A stretch of DNA of 64,000 nt, taken from the NCBI RefSeq assembly GCF_017745275.1, contig NZ_JAGHZS010000010.1, positions 372,001-436,000 of the forward strand, in the 5' to 3' direction. Source of the stretch: Chitinophaga sp. (GTDB lineage Bacteria > Bacteroidota > Bacteroidia > Chitinophagales > Chitinophagaceae). A program made the translations under genes and the position numbers. This document shows, piece by piece, positions 36,871-44,538 of this stretch. Numbering within the stretch: position 1 is the first letter of the stretch; every line of letters begins with the position of its first letter. The notes under the pieces were generated by a model that was not told the origin of the DNA, made no database searches, and worked only from the letters and a program-made list of their open reading frames with translations.

Positions 36871-37362
36871 CTAAAGCGCCTGTTTTTTCAGGAAGTAATT
36901 AGTGATGCCATAGATCAGGTGACCAATAAAGATCAGCTGTGTACCGACAATTACCAAAGCAATGCCGGCAGCAATAAATAGTTGTTGTTGTGGTTGAAGT
37001 AGTATGGCCGTTGTTGTTGCAGGCTGAACAAATGTTATTGCCGACGAGGCAAACTCCTGATACCAGTAAACGATGATAATGGCGATGGGCAATGTGGCCA
37101 GTGTAAGTATTACATGTAACCATGTGAGCGTTTTACGTGGCAAAAATCGATGGAGGCTTAGATACAACAGCCCGATGATCGTAAAAAACAGCATAGGCGG
37201 CCATAACAAAAATGTGGCGGATGTCACTATATAAGTGTCATAAAGATGAATATCTACCTGGCGATTGTACATAAATAATGACAGCACAAATGCCAGTAAC
37301 GCTGCCAGTAGCAATAAATGGTATGGACGGCGCTTAATAGCGCCAGTGAATGTTTTGAACAT
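36871..37362 (-). CDS. Small membrane protein with a cytochrome-oxidase-I-like DTY motif
   Basis: A 163-residue protein (MFKTFTGAIKRRPYH) with four hydrophobic segments (about 18-35, 48-68, 78-98 and 125-150). VDIHLYDTYIVTS near residues 33-45 resembles the HDTYFVVAHFHY segment of cytochrome c oxidase subunit I, and RKTLTWLHVILTL further on resembles the helix after it, but the heme and copper histidines are missing. The first ATG at 37428 would leave only 13 bp to the divergent gene, so I place the start at 37362. It may be a relic or scaffold relative of heme-copper oxidases; no other oxidase gene is nearby. Confidence 0.7.
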   Translation of the reverse strand: MFKTFTGAIKRRPYHLLLLAALLAFVLSLFMYNRQVDIHLYDTYIVTSATFLLWPPMLFFTIIGLLYLSLHRFLPRKTLTWLHVILTLATLPIAIIIVYWYQEFASSAITFVQPATTTAILLQPQQQLFIAAGIALVIVGTQLIFIGHLIYGITNYFLKKQAL

Positions 37363-37441
37363 AGCATAAATATAATTAATCTGTTGAATATTCTTCAGGC
37401 ACGTTAATTGTGCAGCGGGGAATTGCATTTAAATACGGATC

Positions 37442-38173
37442 ATGAGGAGAATAACTCTACTATTATTGTCGTTATGTTATTGTTTGACCACCTCTGCACA
37501 GTTTAGCGACTCGGTGCATTATTATATGAAATACGCCTCCACCGGCTCTATCAACAGAACAAACAACGGAAATTCTTTCTTGCTAAATAATAACCTGGGC
37601 TTTAAAATCAGTAAGAAACGGCTGACCATGAATACCGGGGCCAGTTATGTTTATGGTAAACAGGACCACAGCATGACCAACAACGATATTTCCGCCGCCA
37701 CAGATGTAAGCGTGTACCGGGGAGAGAAGAAATTTTATTACTGGGGCCTCGCCAACTTCGAAAAAAGTTATTCGTTAAAAATCAATAGCCGCTTCCAGGG
37801 TGGCGGCGGTATTGCCTATGATGTAATCCATCATGCACAGGCTACGCTGAACCTCAGTGATGGTGTACTCTTTGAAGCCAGTAACCTTTACCTGCAGGAT
37901 ACCATTCCCGATGTGTATCAAACGGTGCGCAATTCCCTGCGGGTATCCTACAAATGGGTGATCAATAATATGGTGGTGCTGGAAGGATCTAACTATCTTC
38001 AAAATTCACTCATTCACAGTAACGACTATATTATAAAATGTAATAACAGCCTTTCCGTTAAGCTCCGTTCCTGGCTGAGTGTTACAGCGGCTATGACGTA
38101 TAACAAAGTAAATCGCACAGACAGGGAGAACCTGTTGATGAATTACGGGCTGACGGTAGAGAAATTCTTTTAA
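37442..38173 (+). CDS. DUF481-like outer-membrane beta-barrel protein
   Basis: A 243-residue exported protein with a signal peptide (LLLLSLCYCLTTSAQ). The mature part is a run of amphipathic strands such as FLLNNNLGFKISKKRLTMNT, SYSLKINSRFQGGGGIAYDV and LSVKLRSWLSVTAAMTYNKV, ending TVEKFF with a terminal aromatic residue, the outer-membrane barrel signature. It resembles DUF481 proteins. It is divergent from the small membrane protein gene and its stop codon touches that of the next gene on the other strand. Confidence 0.75.
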   Translation: MRRITLLLLSLCYCLTTSAQFSDSVHYYMKYASTGSINRTNNGNSFLLNNNLGFKISKKRLTMNTGASYVYGKQDHSMTNNDISAATDVSVYRGEKKFYYWGLANFEKSYSLKINSRFQGGGGIAYDVIHHAQATLNLSDGVLFEASNLYLQDTIPDVYQTVRNSLRVSYKWVINNMVVLEGSNYLQNSLIHSNDYIIKCNNSLSVKLRSWLSVTAAMTYNKVNRTDRENLLMNYGLTVEKFF

Positions 38174-38929
38174 CTATTTGCTGATGGCTGCCACCAGCCG
38201 CTTAAAGCCCATGTACATTACACCCAGTGCCAGCAGCAGGCAGAAGATAACCGTAAAGGTAATGCCTTCCTTCTGGTAGCCGCGATAAGGTATGTACAGC
38301 GAAGCAATGCCGATAAGGATGATGCCAATAGATCCGGGTATAGATGGCTTTGTGGCTGGCGCCTTCAGAACGGGTGCATGTCTTGGCTGCTGTACAGGCT
38401 TGTAGTGATACTTTCCTGCATTGCTTCCAGGGAAGGCTCCATATCCCGTCAGCGAGGTAAGGTCGTGATAGCTAAAATAACCAGATACTTTTTCTCCCTC
38501 ATTCATTTCCTGTGCCCGCAGGTCGTCCTGCAGATCTTCCAGGAAAAAGTCTATTCCATTAAATCCGGATAGGGCAAAAATATCCAGTTCCAACACCTCC
38601 GGAGAGGTAGTATTCTTATCAAGGAAGGCGATAAAGTCGCGGAATAAAGGCAAAGTAGCTGGATAGAATTTTTCCAGAAATGGGTAGGTGGCTTCGCCGT
38701 TGGTAATCGCCTCCTGCCTGTTAATGCGGATATTGGAATAGCCGGCAGGAAAGTTATCGTCATCTGCTTCCTGTATGGCCGCATATCTTTCTCTCATAGC
38801 GCTTTCCGCCTGTTCCAGGTGCTTTTCCCGGATCAAAGTCAGCCAGAAAAATGGAAGGCTGTTATTAGCCTCAAACAGCACCACTGATGCATCCGGGCTT
38901 GATTTAATCAGGTAAGTACGATGTCCCAT
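38174..38929 (-). CDS. Hypothetical protein with soluble N-terminus and C-terminal membrane helices
   Basis: A 251-residue protein. Residues 1-170 are soluble and acidic (MGHRTYLIKSSPDASVVLFE), with FNGIDFFLEDLQDDLRAQEM near 125, followed by a proline-rich linker and two C-terminal helices near 197-215 and 222-242 (GIILIGIASLYIP, FCLLLALGVMYMGF). The soluble part resembles small sensor-like proteins of Bacteroidota that start with MGHRTYL-type sequences; I do not know their role. The stop codon is immediately adjacent to the stop of the convergent gene at 38173 with no base between them. Confidence 0.7.
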   Translation of the reverse strand: MGHRTYLIKSSPDASVVLFEANNSLPFFWLTLIREKHLEQAESAMRERYAAIQEADDDNFPAGYSNIRINRQEAITNGEATYPFLEKFYPATLPLFRDFIAFLDKNTTSPEVLELDIFALSGFNGIDFFLEDLQDDLRAQEMNEGEKVSGYFSYHDLTSLTGYGAFPGSNAGKYHYKPVQQPRHAPVLKAPATKPSIPGSIGIILIGIASLYIPYRGYQKEGITFTVIFCLLLALGVMYMGFKRLVAAISK

Positions 38930-39048
38930 TTAACTGGTATTTAGATGATTAGGTGAGATGTCTAAAATAAGGAAACAATTGATTGAAAGATCCCGGATCA
39001 TGTACACAAAGATTTTTAGTGTATTTTGTTTTCCGGATCAGCACGCAC

Positions 39049-40167
39049 ATGAAAGGATTATTACAAACGATTATTTTACTGGGAACGATACAGGGCATTA
39101 TCGTAAGTATATTGCTTTTTTATGCGCCGAATAATCGTTTGGCGAACCGGCTGTTGGGTACTTTCATCTTACTGATGGCTACGGCCAGCTTCGGGGTATA
39201 CGCCGGTTTTAAAGACTGGTTTGGTTCGCATTGGCTGGTGTTCCTGTCTAACTTTGTACCATTGGTCACCGGTATGTTATTCGGACCGCTGATGTATTTT
39301 TATATCCGCGCTTTCCTGGAACCGGGATTCAGGTTGGGGCGCCGCGAGCGATTACAGTTCCTGCCAGCTATTATTGACCTGGGGCCGCCTTTAACAGCCA
39401 TTATTTTTGTTACCGGTGTATATACGAACACCATTAAGAATGTACCCGGTCCCTGGGGGGCTTTTATTGACGACTATAACGTATACGCAGATATTCCCCG
39501 ATGGTTATCGGTAGCGATATACACTTATATCTCTCTTAAATACCTGGCAGGTTACCAGGCCGCCGGTAAAGTTACTCCGGGCTGGTTGTGGTTGCGGCAG
39601 TTTGCCCGCGGGATCGCCGCATTTGCAGCAGTATGGCTGGTATACCTGGTGCCCTACGTGATCCCGCGTTATACGGATATGATGCTGGATAGTTTCAACT
39701 GGTATCCTATCTATATACCCATGACACTCCTGATCTATTGGTTGGGCATCCGTGGCTATCTCATCTCTTATCAGCAACTGGTGACCGATAAAAAAAGCGA
39801 TATCCCTTTGCCGGCAGGCACAGTAGACACCACGTTGCGCTCTTTGAAAAAAGCCATGGAAGAAGACCGCCTGTACCTGGATACCGGGCTTAGCCTGCAG
39901 CAGGTAGCTGAACATACCGGGCTTTCTCCCAAAACTATATCCGCAGTACTCAATCAACACCTGGGTAAGAACTTCAATGAGTATGTCAATAGCTACCGCG
40001 TGAACCTGTTTAAAGAAAAGTTATTACAGGCCGATGTGGCGCAACTCACCTTTGCCGGGTTGGCGTACGATTGTGGCTTTAGTTCCCCCGCTACCTTTCA
40101 GCGGGTATTCAAACAGCATACCGGCATGTCGCCCTCCGAATTCAGAAAAACGGCTATGAAGATGTAA
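39049..40167 (+). CDS. AraC-type regulator with a seven-helix membrane N-terminus
   Basis: A 372-residue protein. The first 230 residues hold seven hydrophobic helices (GLLQTIILLGTIQGIIVSIL to IPMTLLIYWLGIRG), and the C-terminus is an AraC DNA-binding domain: LSLQQVAEHTGLSPKTISAV and FAGLAYDCGFSSPATFQRVF, ending FKQHTGMSPSEFRK. This membrane-bound AraC type is common in Bacteroidota. I start at ATG 39049 (MKGLLQT); the frame is open to 38983 but that would add a hydrophilic leader. The signal is unknown. The next gene, a serine hydrolase, follows in the same direction. Confidence 0.88.
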   Translation: MKGLLQTIILLGTIQGIIVSILLFYAPNNRLANRLLGTFILLMATASFGVYAGFKDWFGSHWLVFLSNFVPLVTGMLFGPLMYFYIRAFLEPGFRLGRRERLQFLPAIIDLGPPLTAIIFVTGVYTNTIKNVPGPWGAFIDDYNVYADIPRWLSVAIYTYISLKYLAGYQAAGKVTPGWLWLRQFARGIAAFAAVWLVYLVPYVIPRYTDMMLDSFNWYPIYIPMTLLIYWLGIRGYLISYQQLVTDKKSDIPLPAGTVDTTLRSLKKAMEEDRLYLDTGLSLQQVAEHTGLSPKTISAVLNQHLGKNFNEYVNSYRVNLFKEKLLQADVAQLTFAGLAYDCGFSSPATFQRVFKQHTGMSPSEFRKTAMKM

Positions 40168-40257
40168 TCAAATCCATCTTTTTCATTGCTCAAATCAGGA
40201 TATGAGTAGGTGAAATCCCGCTGAACATGCAGCTTTGTGGGCAAACCCATTCTTCAC

Positions 40258-41427
40258 ATGATCAATTGCTCCCACGCATTTCGCAAAGACTTATACCTGC
40301 TGTTCGTTGTGCTGTTTTTTTCCTGTCGCGCTACGCGCACGCCCGTAACAGCCGTCAAAGTAACACCGCAGGACACTGTATGGCGCGCTGCCAACATTAC
40401 CGCTTTCGAAAAGAAAATAGCCTGGCTGCAGGAACACTATCACATTCCCGGTATCTCCGTTGGTATTGTGAACGGACACCAGCTGGCCTGGAGAAAAGGA
40501 TTTGGCTACGCCGACCGGGAACACCAGGTGATACCAGATGAAAATACTATTTACCAGGTGGCGTCGGTTACCAAAACATTTGGCTCCATTATCCTGATGC
40601 AACAGGTGGAAGCAGGGAAAGTTAGTTTGGATGATCCCATCAGCAAATACAAAATCAACCTGGGCGCCCGTTGGGGAAGCGATCCGAAAATTAAAATTAA
40701 GCACCTGCTAACGCATACGGCTATGGGAACCACGTTGAATGGATTCAAGCCAGGTTATAAATTCCGGTATAATGGCGCGTGGTACAATCAACTGGACAAA
40801 GTGATTCAGCAGGCTTCCGGTGAATCTTTCGGGGAGTTGCTGATGAAGGAGATAGTGGTGCCGCTGTCGCTTAAAAATACCGCCCCCAGCACAGATGATA
40901 GCCTGAACTTTGCACTCACCGGGTATGATAAGGCAACGTTTATGCAACAGGTAGCCAAGCCCTACGACTGGCAACACCGACAAATGGTGCCGGTAACTTT
41001 TAGTTACGGATTTGGCCCGGCTGCGGGTATCATGAGTACGGTAGCTGATTTAGGTATTTATTCCAACGCTATTGACGATGGAAAATTTCTGCAGGATACC
41101 ACCTGGAAAAAGGTATTTACACCTTATGTAACGCCAAAAGGGAAACGCATACAATATGGCCTGGGCTGGTTTATTGGCCGCTATAAAGGAATTAAAGTGG
41201 TGTGGCATACTGGCTGGTGGACCGGCTATTCAGCCCTTTTTGTAAAGGTGCCGGAGAAAGATCTCACCTTTATTGTACTGGCTAATTCACAGGATTTGAG
41301 TCGTCCTTTTTATCATCTTATGCGGGTAGGACCTATGGGATTTTATCGTCCTTTCAAACGCAATCTGAACAAGCATTTGGATGCGTCGGATTTTGCAAAG
41401 GCTTTCCTGGAACATTTTGTGGAGTAG
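40258..41427 (+). CDS. Serine hydrolase of the beta-lactamase / S12 family, predicted lipoprotein
   Basis: A 389-residue protein with a lipoprotein signal (LYLLFVVLFFSCRA). The S12 fold is clear: VASVTKTFG carries the SxxK nucleophile near residue 100, and WHTGWWTGYSALFVKVP near 315 is the third, KTG-like motif. The second motif, normally YxN, reads FRYNGAWYNQL here, so the Asn is displaced. The family includes esterases, D-aminopeptidases and penicillin-binding proteins; this one is surface or periplasmic and probably not a resistance beta-lactamase. ATG 40258 gives the proper signal; an upstream GTG at 40237 is less likely. Confidence 0.88.
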   Translation: MINCSHAFRKDLYLLFVVLFFSCRATRTPVTAVKVTPQDTVWRAANITAFEKKIAWLQEHYHIPGISVGIVNGHQLAWRKGFGYADREHQVIPDENTIYQVASVTKTFGSIILMQQVEAGKVSLDDPISKYKINLGARWGSDPKIKIKHLLTHTAMGTTLNGFKPGYKFRYNGAWYNQLDKVIQQASGESFGELLMKEIVVPLSLKNTAPSTDDSLNFALTGYDKATFMQQVAKPYDWQHRQMVPVTFSYGFGPAAGIMSTVADLGIYSNAIDDGKFLQDTTWKKVFTPYVTPKGKRIQYGLGWFIGRYKGIKVVWHTGWWTGYSALFVKVPEKDLTFIVLANSQDLSRPFYHLMRVGPMGFYRPFKRNLNKHLDASDFAKAFLEHFVE

Positions 41428-41451
41428 TGCGATTTTTTGTCTGAGAGCAGG

Positions 41452-41509
41452 ATTAAACTGATTAACTTTTTTGATTTTGTAAGATTTAAAAAAAGTTAAT
41501 CAGTTTAAT
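41452..41509. terminator. Perfect 21-bp inverted repeat behind the serine hydrolase gene
   Basis: ATTAAACTGATTAACTTTTT (with one more T) at 41452-41472 is the reverse complement of 41489-41509 around a 16-nt loop. The arms contain T- and A-runs at the loop side. It lies in the convergent gap between the serine hydrolase and msrB and probably stops transcripts on both strands. Confidence 0.6.
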
Positions 41510-41541
41510 GCTGTTCCAGGACAACATCTGCTTTAGTCGCC

Positions 41542-41582
41542 CGCTACAATAGCCTGCTGCTTAGTGCTTTCAGCTTTCTGCT
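41542..41582 (+). repeat. Degenerate half copy of the long palindromic element
   Basis: CGCTACAATAGC at 41542-41553 equals the element core at 55950-55961, and the stretch behind it (GCTTTCAGCTTTCTGC) keeps the GCTTTCTGC-type units. It ends 8 bp before the msrB stop. Only the right half is recognisable. Confidence 0.55.
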
Positions 41583-41589
41583 CAAAAAA

Positions 41590-42105
41590 TCAATGCGCGC
41601 CGGGATCTGGTTCAAAGTCCAGTGAAACAGAGTTCATACAAAAACGTTTATGCGTTGGCGGTGGACCATCATCGAAGATATGCCCAAGGTGGGAACCGCA
41701 ACGTTCGCAGAGTACTTCGGTGCGTTGCATACCCAGGGAATTGTCTTCTTTATAAATGACGCTGTTGGCCCTCAGTGGTTCGAAGAAGCTGGGCCAGCCA
41801 CATGAGCTGGCAAACTTGGCATCTGAACGGAAGAGGGGATTACCGCATACGGCACAATAGTAGTTGCCTTTTACGTCTGCATCCCAGTATTTTCCGGTGA
41901 AAGGTCTTTCCGTAGCGGCTTCCCTTGCAACGGCGTAAAGGTCCGGGGGCAATACTTTTTTCCATTCTGCATTGGTAACATGCAGCTTACGGGTGTCTGT
42001 TCTTGAGTAATATGGGTTCTTTTCCATGGGTTCTTTATTGCCCGTCTGGCTATGGCAGGCAATCTGCGAAGCCAGGATCAGTGTTAAAAGAAATATCGGT
42101 TTCAT
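41590..42105 (-). CDS. msrB: Peptide-methionine (R)-S-oxide reductase MsrB
   Basis: A 171-residue exported MsrB (hydrophobic leader LLTLILASQIACHSQ, possibly lipid-anchored). It has both zinc-binding CxxC pairs, CAVCGNPLF near residue 84 and CERCGSHLGHIFDDG near 132, and the catalytic cysteine in RFCMNSVSLDF near 155. SSCGWPSFF is the conserved substrate loop. It repairs oxidised methionine residues in exported proteins. It is preceded by its own gap and is not obviously in an operon; a half palindromic element flanks its stop. Confidence 0.95.
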   Translation of the reverse strand: MKPIFLLTLILASQIACHSQTGNKEPMEKNPYYSRTDTRKLHVTNAEWKKVLPPDLYAVAREAATERPFTGKYWDADVKGNYYCAVCGNPLFRSDAKFASSCGWPSFFEPLRANSVIYKEDNSLGMQRTEVLCERCGSHLGHIFDDGPPPTHKRFCMNSVSLDFEPDPGAH

Positions 42106-42213
42106 CTTTTTTAATGATTGATAAGGTACCTAAATTTACGGATTTAAACCCGTATACGCGTTGTTCTTCAGTAAGATGGAAGCAATGGGTGATCCTTACC
42201 TAAAAGATGCTTT

Positions 42214-42603
42214 TTACACCGTTTTCCGGAGCTGTGCCACAATGAGCTCCACTTTTAGGTGCAGTTCTTTTCCCAGTGCATCCAGTCCTTCATAGCCCTC
42301 AAAATGCGCCACCGGATTGAAATAGCTGAGGGTAGTGCCTTTATCAGTAGCCCGCAATACCAGTTTCAGGGGTACTTCAATCACGGCGGTAGGGTCCCGG
42401 TCCAGTAACTGTTTCATATATACCGGGTGAAAAAACAGTAATTGCCGCACCGGTCCGATCTCTATTTGCTGGCTGGCCAGGATGGCCTGTGGGTTGATTT
42501 CATGGAGCAGCAGGAAACCATTTTCGGCGATCGCGGTTCTGGCCTGCGACAGTGCCGCTTCAAAGGGCTGCTCCAGCAACAGGGTGATGTTATCTGTTTT
42601 CAT
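42214..42603 (-). CDS. DUF302-family protein
   Basis: A 129-residue soluble protein matching DUF302 in length and layout: FEAALSQARTAIAENGFLLL near the start, INPQAILASQQIEIGP, and a VIEVPLKLVLRATDKGTTLSYF strand pair in two pieces near 75-97. The molecular role of DUF302 is not known; it is often found with redox or stress genes. Its start overlaps the end of the carboxymuconolactone decarboxylase-like gene by 14 bp, so the two are translated from one transcript controlled by the palindrome at 43168-43191. Confidence 0.85.
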   Translation of the reverse strand: MKTDNITLLLEQPFEAALSQARTAIAENGFLLLHEINPQAILASQQIEIGPVRQLLFFHPVYMKQLLDRDPTAVIEVPLKLVLRATDKGTTLSYFNPVAHFEGYEGLDALGKELHLKVELIVAQLRKTV

Positions 42604-43153
42604 GGGTAGTTTCGTTTAACGGGTGAGCAACAGGGGGCCAGTCAACCGGCGTGCCAGCTACGATGTTCACATAGTTGCTGAAAATATTACGGACCACATT
42701 ACCAATGATTTCGAGGACTTCTCCTTCCGTATAGCCGGCTTCCTGCAGCCTTTGGATGTCGTTGGGTGATAAGCTGTTGGGTGCTGCCAGCAACTGGCGG
42801 GTAAATGCGAGGCCGGCATTTACTTTAGGGTCAACGGAATCCATTTTGCGGGCGTCCAGGATGTCATTTTCAGACAAACCGGCTTTGGCGCCTGTATAGG
42901 TGTGAGCCGCCAGGCAGTAGTTACAGCCGTTATATTCCGCGGAGGCAAGGGCAATTCTTTCGGCCATGGAGGCACCCAGCGTACCCTTGCGAAGGGCGTT
43001 GCTTAACTGTGCATAGGCTTCGAGGGTGGCAGGTGAATGGGCCATTACTCCATACATGTTGGGTACGCGGCCCAGCAGGCGGTTTACCTGGGCAAGTACG
43101 GGTTGCGCCGCTGCAGGGGCTTCCGTTAAGGCGAGTGGTGATATTGTTTTCAT
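42590..43153 (-). CDS. Carboxymuconolactone decarboxylase / AhpD-like protein
   Basis: A 187-residue protein with the AhpD-type active site YNGCNYCLAAHT near residues 74-85, where CxxC and the following His form the peroxidase or protein-disulfide site. RVPNMYGVMAHSPATLEAY and the later ILEIIGNVVRN-type helix support the family. Such proteins often act as hydroperoxide reductases or handle electrophilic compounds. The gene is first in an operon with DUF302, and a 24-bp palindrome identical in core to one before the nearby tetR-type gene lies 15 bp before its ATG. Confidence 0.92.
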   Translation of the reverse strand: MKTISPLALTEAPAAAQPVLAQVNRLLGRVPNMYGVMAHSPATLEAYAQLSNALRKGTLGASMAERIALASAEYNGCNYCLAAHTYTGAKAGLSENDILDARKMDSVDPKVNAGLAFTRQLLAAPNSLSPNDIQRLQEAGYTEGEVLEIIGNVVRNIFSNYVNIVAGTPVDWPPVAHPLNETTHENR

Positions 43154-43167
43154 CGTTTAGATCATTA

Positions 43168-43191
43168 ATTATAGACAAATTTGTCTATAAT
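43168..43191. promoter_or_regulatory. Predicted TetR operator before the AhpD-like/DUF302 operon
   Basis: A perfect 24-bp palindrome centred on ATAGACAAATTTGTCTAT, ending 15 bp before the ATG at 43153. The same 18-bp core occurs in front of the TetR-type gene at 43253-43813, which implies that this regulator controls both. Confidence 0.85.
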
Positions 43192-43206
43192 AAGTTTTAA
43201 AAATTA

Positions 43207-43220
43207 CCCGTAGCTACGGG
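43207..43220 (-). terminator. Short hairpin terminator behind the TetR-type gene
   Basis: CCCGTAGCTACGGG is a 14-bp palindrome that folds with an AGCT loop, followed on the minus strand by TAATTTTTAAAA. It lies 33 bp behind the tetR-type stop and before the operator of the next operon. Confidence 0.5.
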
Positions 43221-43252
43221 CATTGAAAAATAAGGTGGTCGTGAGCGGGTAA

Positions 43253-43813
43253 TTAATCCATGCTGATCAGCCGCTTCACCGTTTTTTTAGCCGTTTTTAC
43301 CGGCCATATTTCTTTATATATTTTGCTCTCTACAATAGCGCCTTCAAACAGCAGGTAAATGGTATCTGCGGTGCCAGCCGCGGCCTGTCCGGGTATAGCG
43401 ATAAGCAACTGATGCAGGTAGCGTCTTAGTTTCCGCTTGTGTTCCAGCACCTGTTGCTGCATCTCCGGCTGTGCATCACCAATCTCCGCCAGCATATTAA
43501 TAAAGCGGCAACCTTTGAAATGCTGTAACGGCAACTGTTTTTCAAGGAACTCAAAAGTGGCCAGCAGTCGATCCTCCGGATCCGTTTTTTGTTCCACTAC
43601 TGCAGTGATAGCGGCAAACCATTGCATCCTGGCTTCCTTCAGGTAGGCAAGTCCCAGTTCCTCCTTGGAACCAAAGTGCGTATAAAGACTCGCTTTGGCA
43701 ACGCCGGCTTCTTCCAGTACCTGGTTGATGCCGGTGGCATTGTAGCCCTGTTCGTAAAACAGGCGGCCCGCAGTGGCCATTATCTTTTCCTTTGGATTAC
43801 CTGGTCTTGCCAT
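43253..43813 (-). CDS. TetR/AcrR-family repressor
   Basis: A 186-residue repressor. The N-terminal DNA-binding domain is plain: ATAGRLFYEQGYNATGINQV near residues 13-32 and AGVAKASLYTHFGSKEELG near 36-54. The C-terminal helical domain with FLEKQLPLQHFKGCRFINML senses the ligand. A 36-bp palindrome lies 22 bp before its ATG and a second with the same core precedes the AhpD-like operon downstream, so it most likely represses itself and that operon and is released by an electrophile or quinone-like compound (inferred from the target). Confidence 0.94.
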   Translation of the reverse strand: MARPGNPKEKIMATAGRLFYEQGYNATGINQVLEEAGVAKASLYTHFGSKEELGLAYLKEARMQWFAAITAVVEQKTDPEDRLLATFEFLEKQLPLQHFKGCRFINMLAEIGDAQPEMQQQVLEHKRKLRRYLHQLLIAIPGQAAAGTADTIYLLFEGAIVESKIYKEIWPVKTAKKTVKRLISMD

Positions 43814-43834
43814 GATGCAACAAAGCTAACCAGA

Positions 43835-43870
43835 AAAATAATAATAGACAAATTTGTCTATTATTATTTT
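43835..43870. promoter_or_regulatory. Predicted TetR operator before the TetR-type gene
   Basis: A perfect 36-bp palindrome built around ATAGACAAATTTGTCTAT, flanked by AAAATAAT and ATTATTTT. It lies 22 bp before the ATG at 43813 and overlaps the last codons and stop of the upstream DoxX-like gene (43864). Confidence 0.88.
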
Positions 43871-44316
43871 AAGGCCGCCTTTTTAGTAAGTAATTCATCC
43901 ACGCTCCACTTAAAACGGGATACTCCGGAAAGCACAAAACCAGCACCCACGAAAACAAATACCGGGTACTTGAATGGCGCCTGGATATTTAAAAACAGGG
44001 CCATACAAATGCCAAAAATTAAAGTCAGCACACCGCTGCCAAACGCTGCCTGTTTGGTTTTGAACCCTATAATCAGGCAAATCCCAAATATCGCCTCCGC
44101 TGTTGAAGCCAGCGCACCGGCCACATTCACCAAAGGCTTGTTCAAGAAAGGGAGTATCGTTTCTGTGTAGGCAATAAAATGAGGCCAGTCGCCCCATGCC
44201 ACCCCTTCCGCTCCCGGGGCGCCTAACATCCCAAGCCTGTCCATTACCGGTAAAATAAAGCCTAATCCCAGCGCCAGGCGCAGTATTAATTGAGGAAATC
44301 CAATTGAGTCTTTCAT
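43864..44316 (-). CDS. DoxX-family membrane protein
   Basis: A 150-residue protein with four hydrophobic segments (LILRLALGLGFILPVMDRLG, VNVAGALASTAEAIFGICLI, VLTLIFGICMALFL and VFVFVGAGFVLSG), the DoxX topology. The family is often near thiol or quinone-related redox genes. Its stop overlaps the operator of the TetR-type gene, which follows 50 bp downstream on the same strand, so readthrough may couple them. No copy of the operator lies in front of it. Confidence 0.88.
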   Translation of the reverse strand: MKDSIGFPQLILRLALGLGFILPVMDRLGMLGAPGAEGVAWGDWPHFIAYTETILPFLNKPLVNVAGALASTAEAIFGICLIIGFKTKQAAFGSGVLTLIFGICMALFLNIQAPFKYPVFVFVGAGFVLSGVSRFKWSVDELLTKKAALK

Positions 44317-44362
44317 ATTTTCTTATTTATATGCAAAAATATTACAAGCGTTCATAGCGATA

Positions 44363-44397
44363 GGGGACCAGATTTTATTTATGGAGGGGACCAGTTT
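44363..44397 (+). repeat. Two direct repeats of GGGGACCAG 23 bp apart
   Basis: GGGGACCAGATT at 44363 and GGGGACCAGTTT at 44386 recur with a 23-bp period in the 222-bp gap between the divergent DoxX-like and lactonase-like genes. Tandem sites on one DNA face usually bind a dimeric regulator. Nothing else was recognised in this gap. Confidence 0.45.
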
Positions 44398-44538
44398 GTT
44401 TTTCTTCTTTCGAAATCCCTGTTTTAACAGCCTGCCTTGAAGTATTACCATGAAGGAAAAATAATCACAGGCCATTTCTCCTGTTATTATTTTTTCCGGA
44501 GATGAGTATCTTGTGTATCCATTTCACGCTTAAATCTG

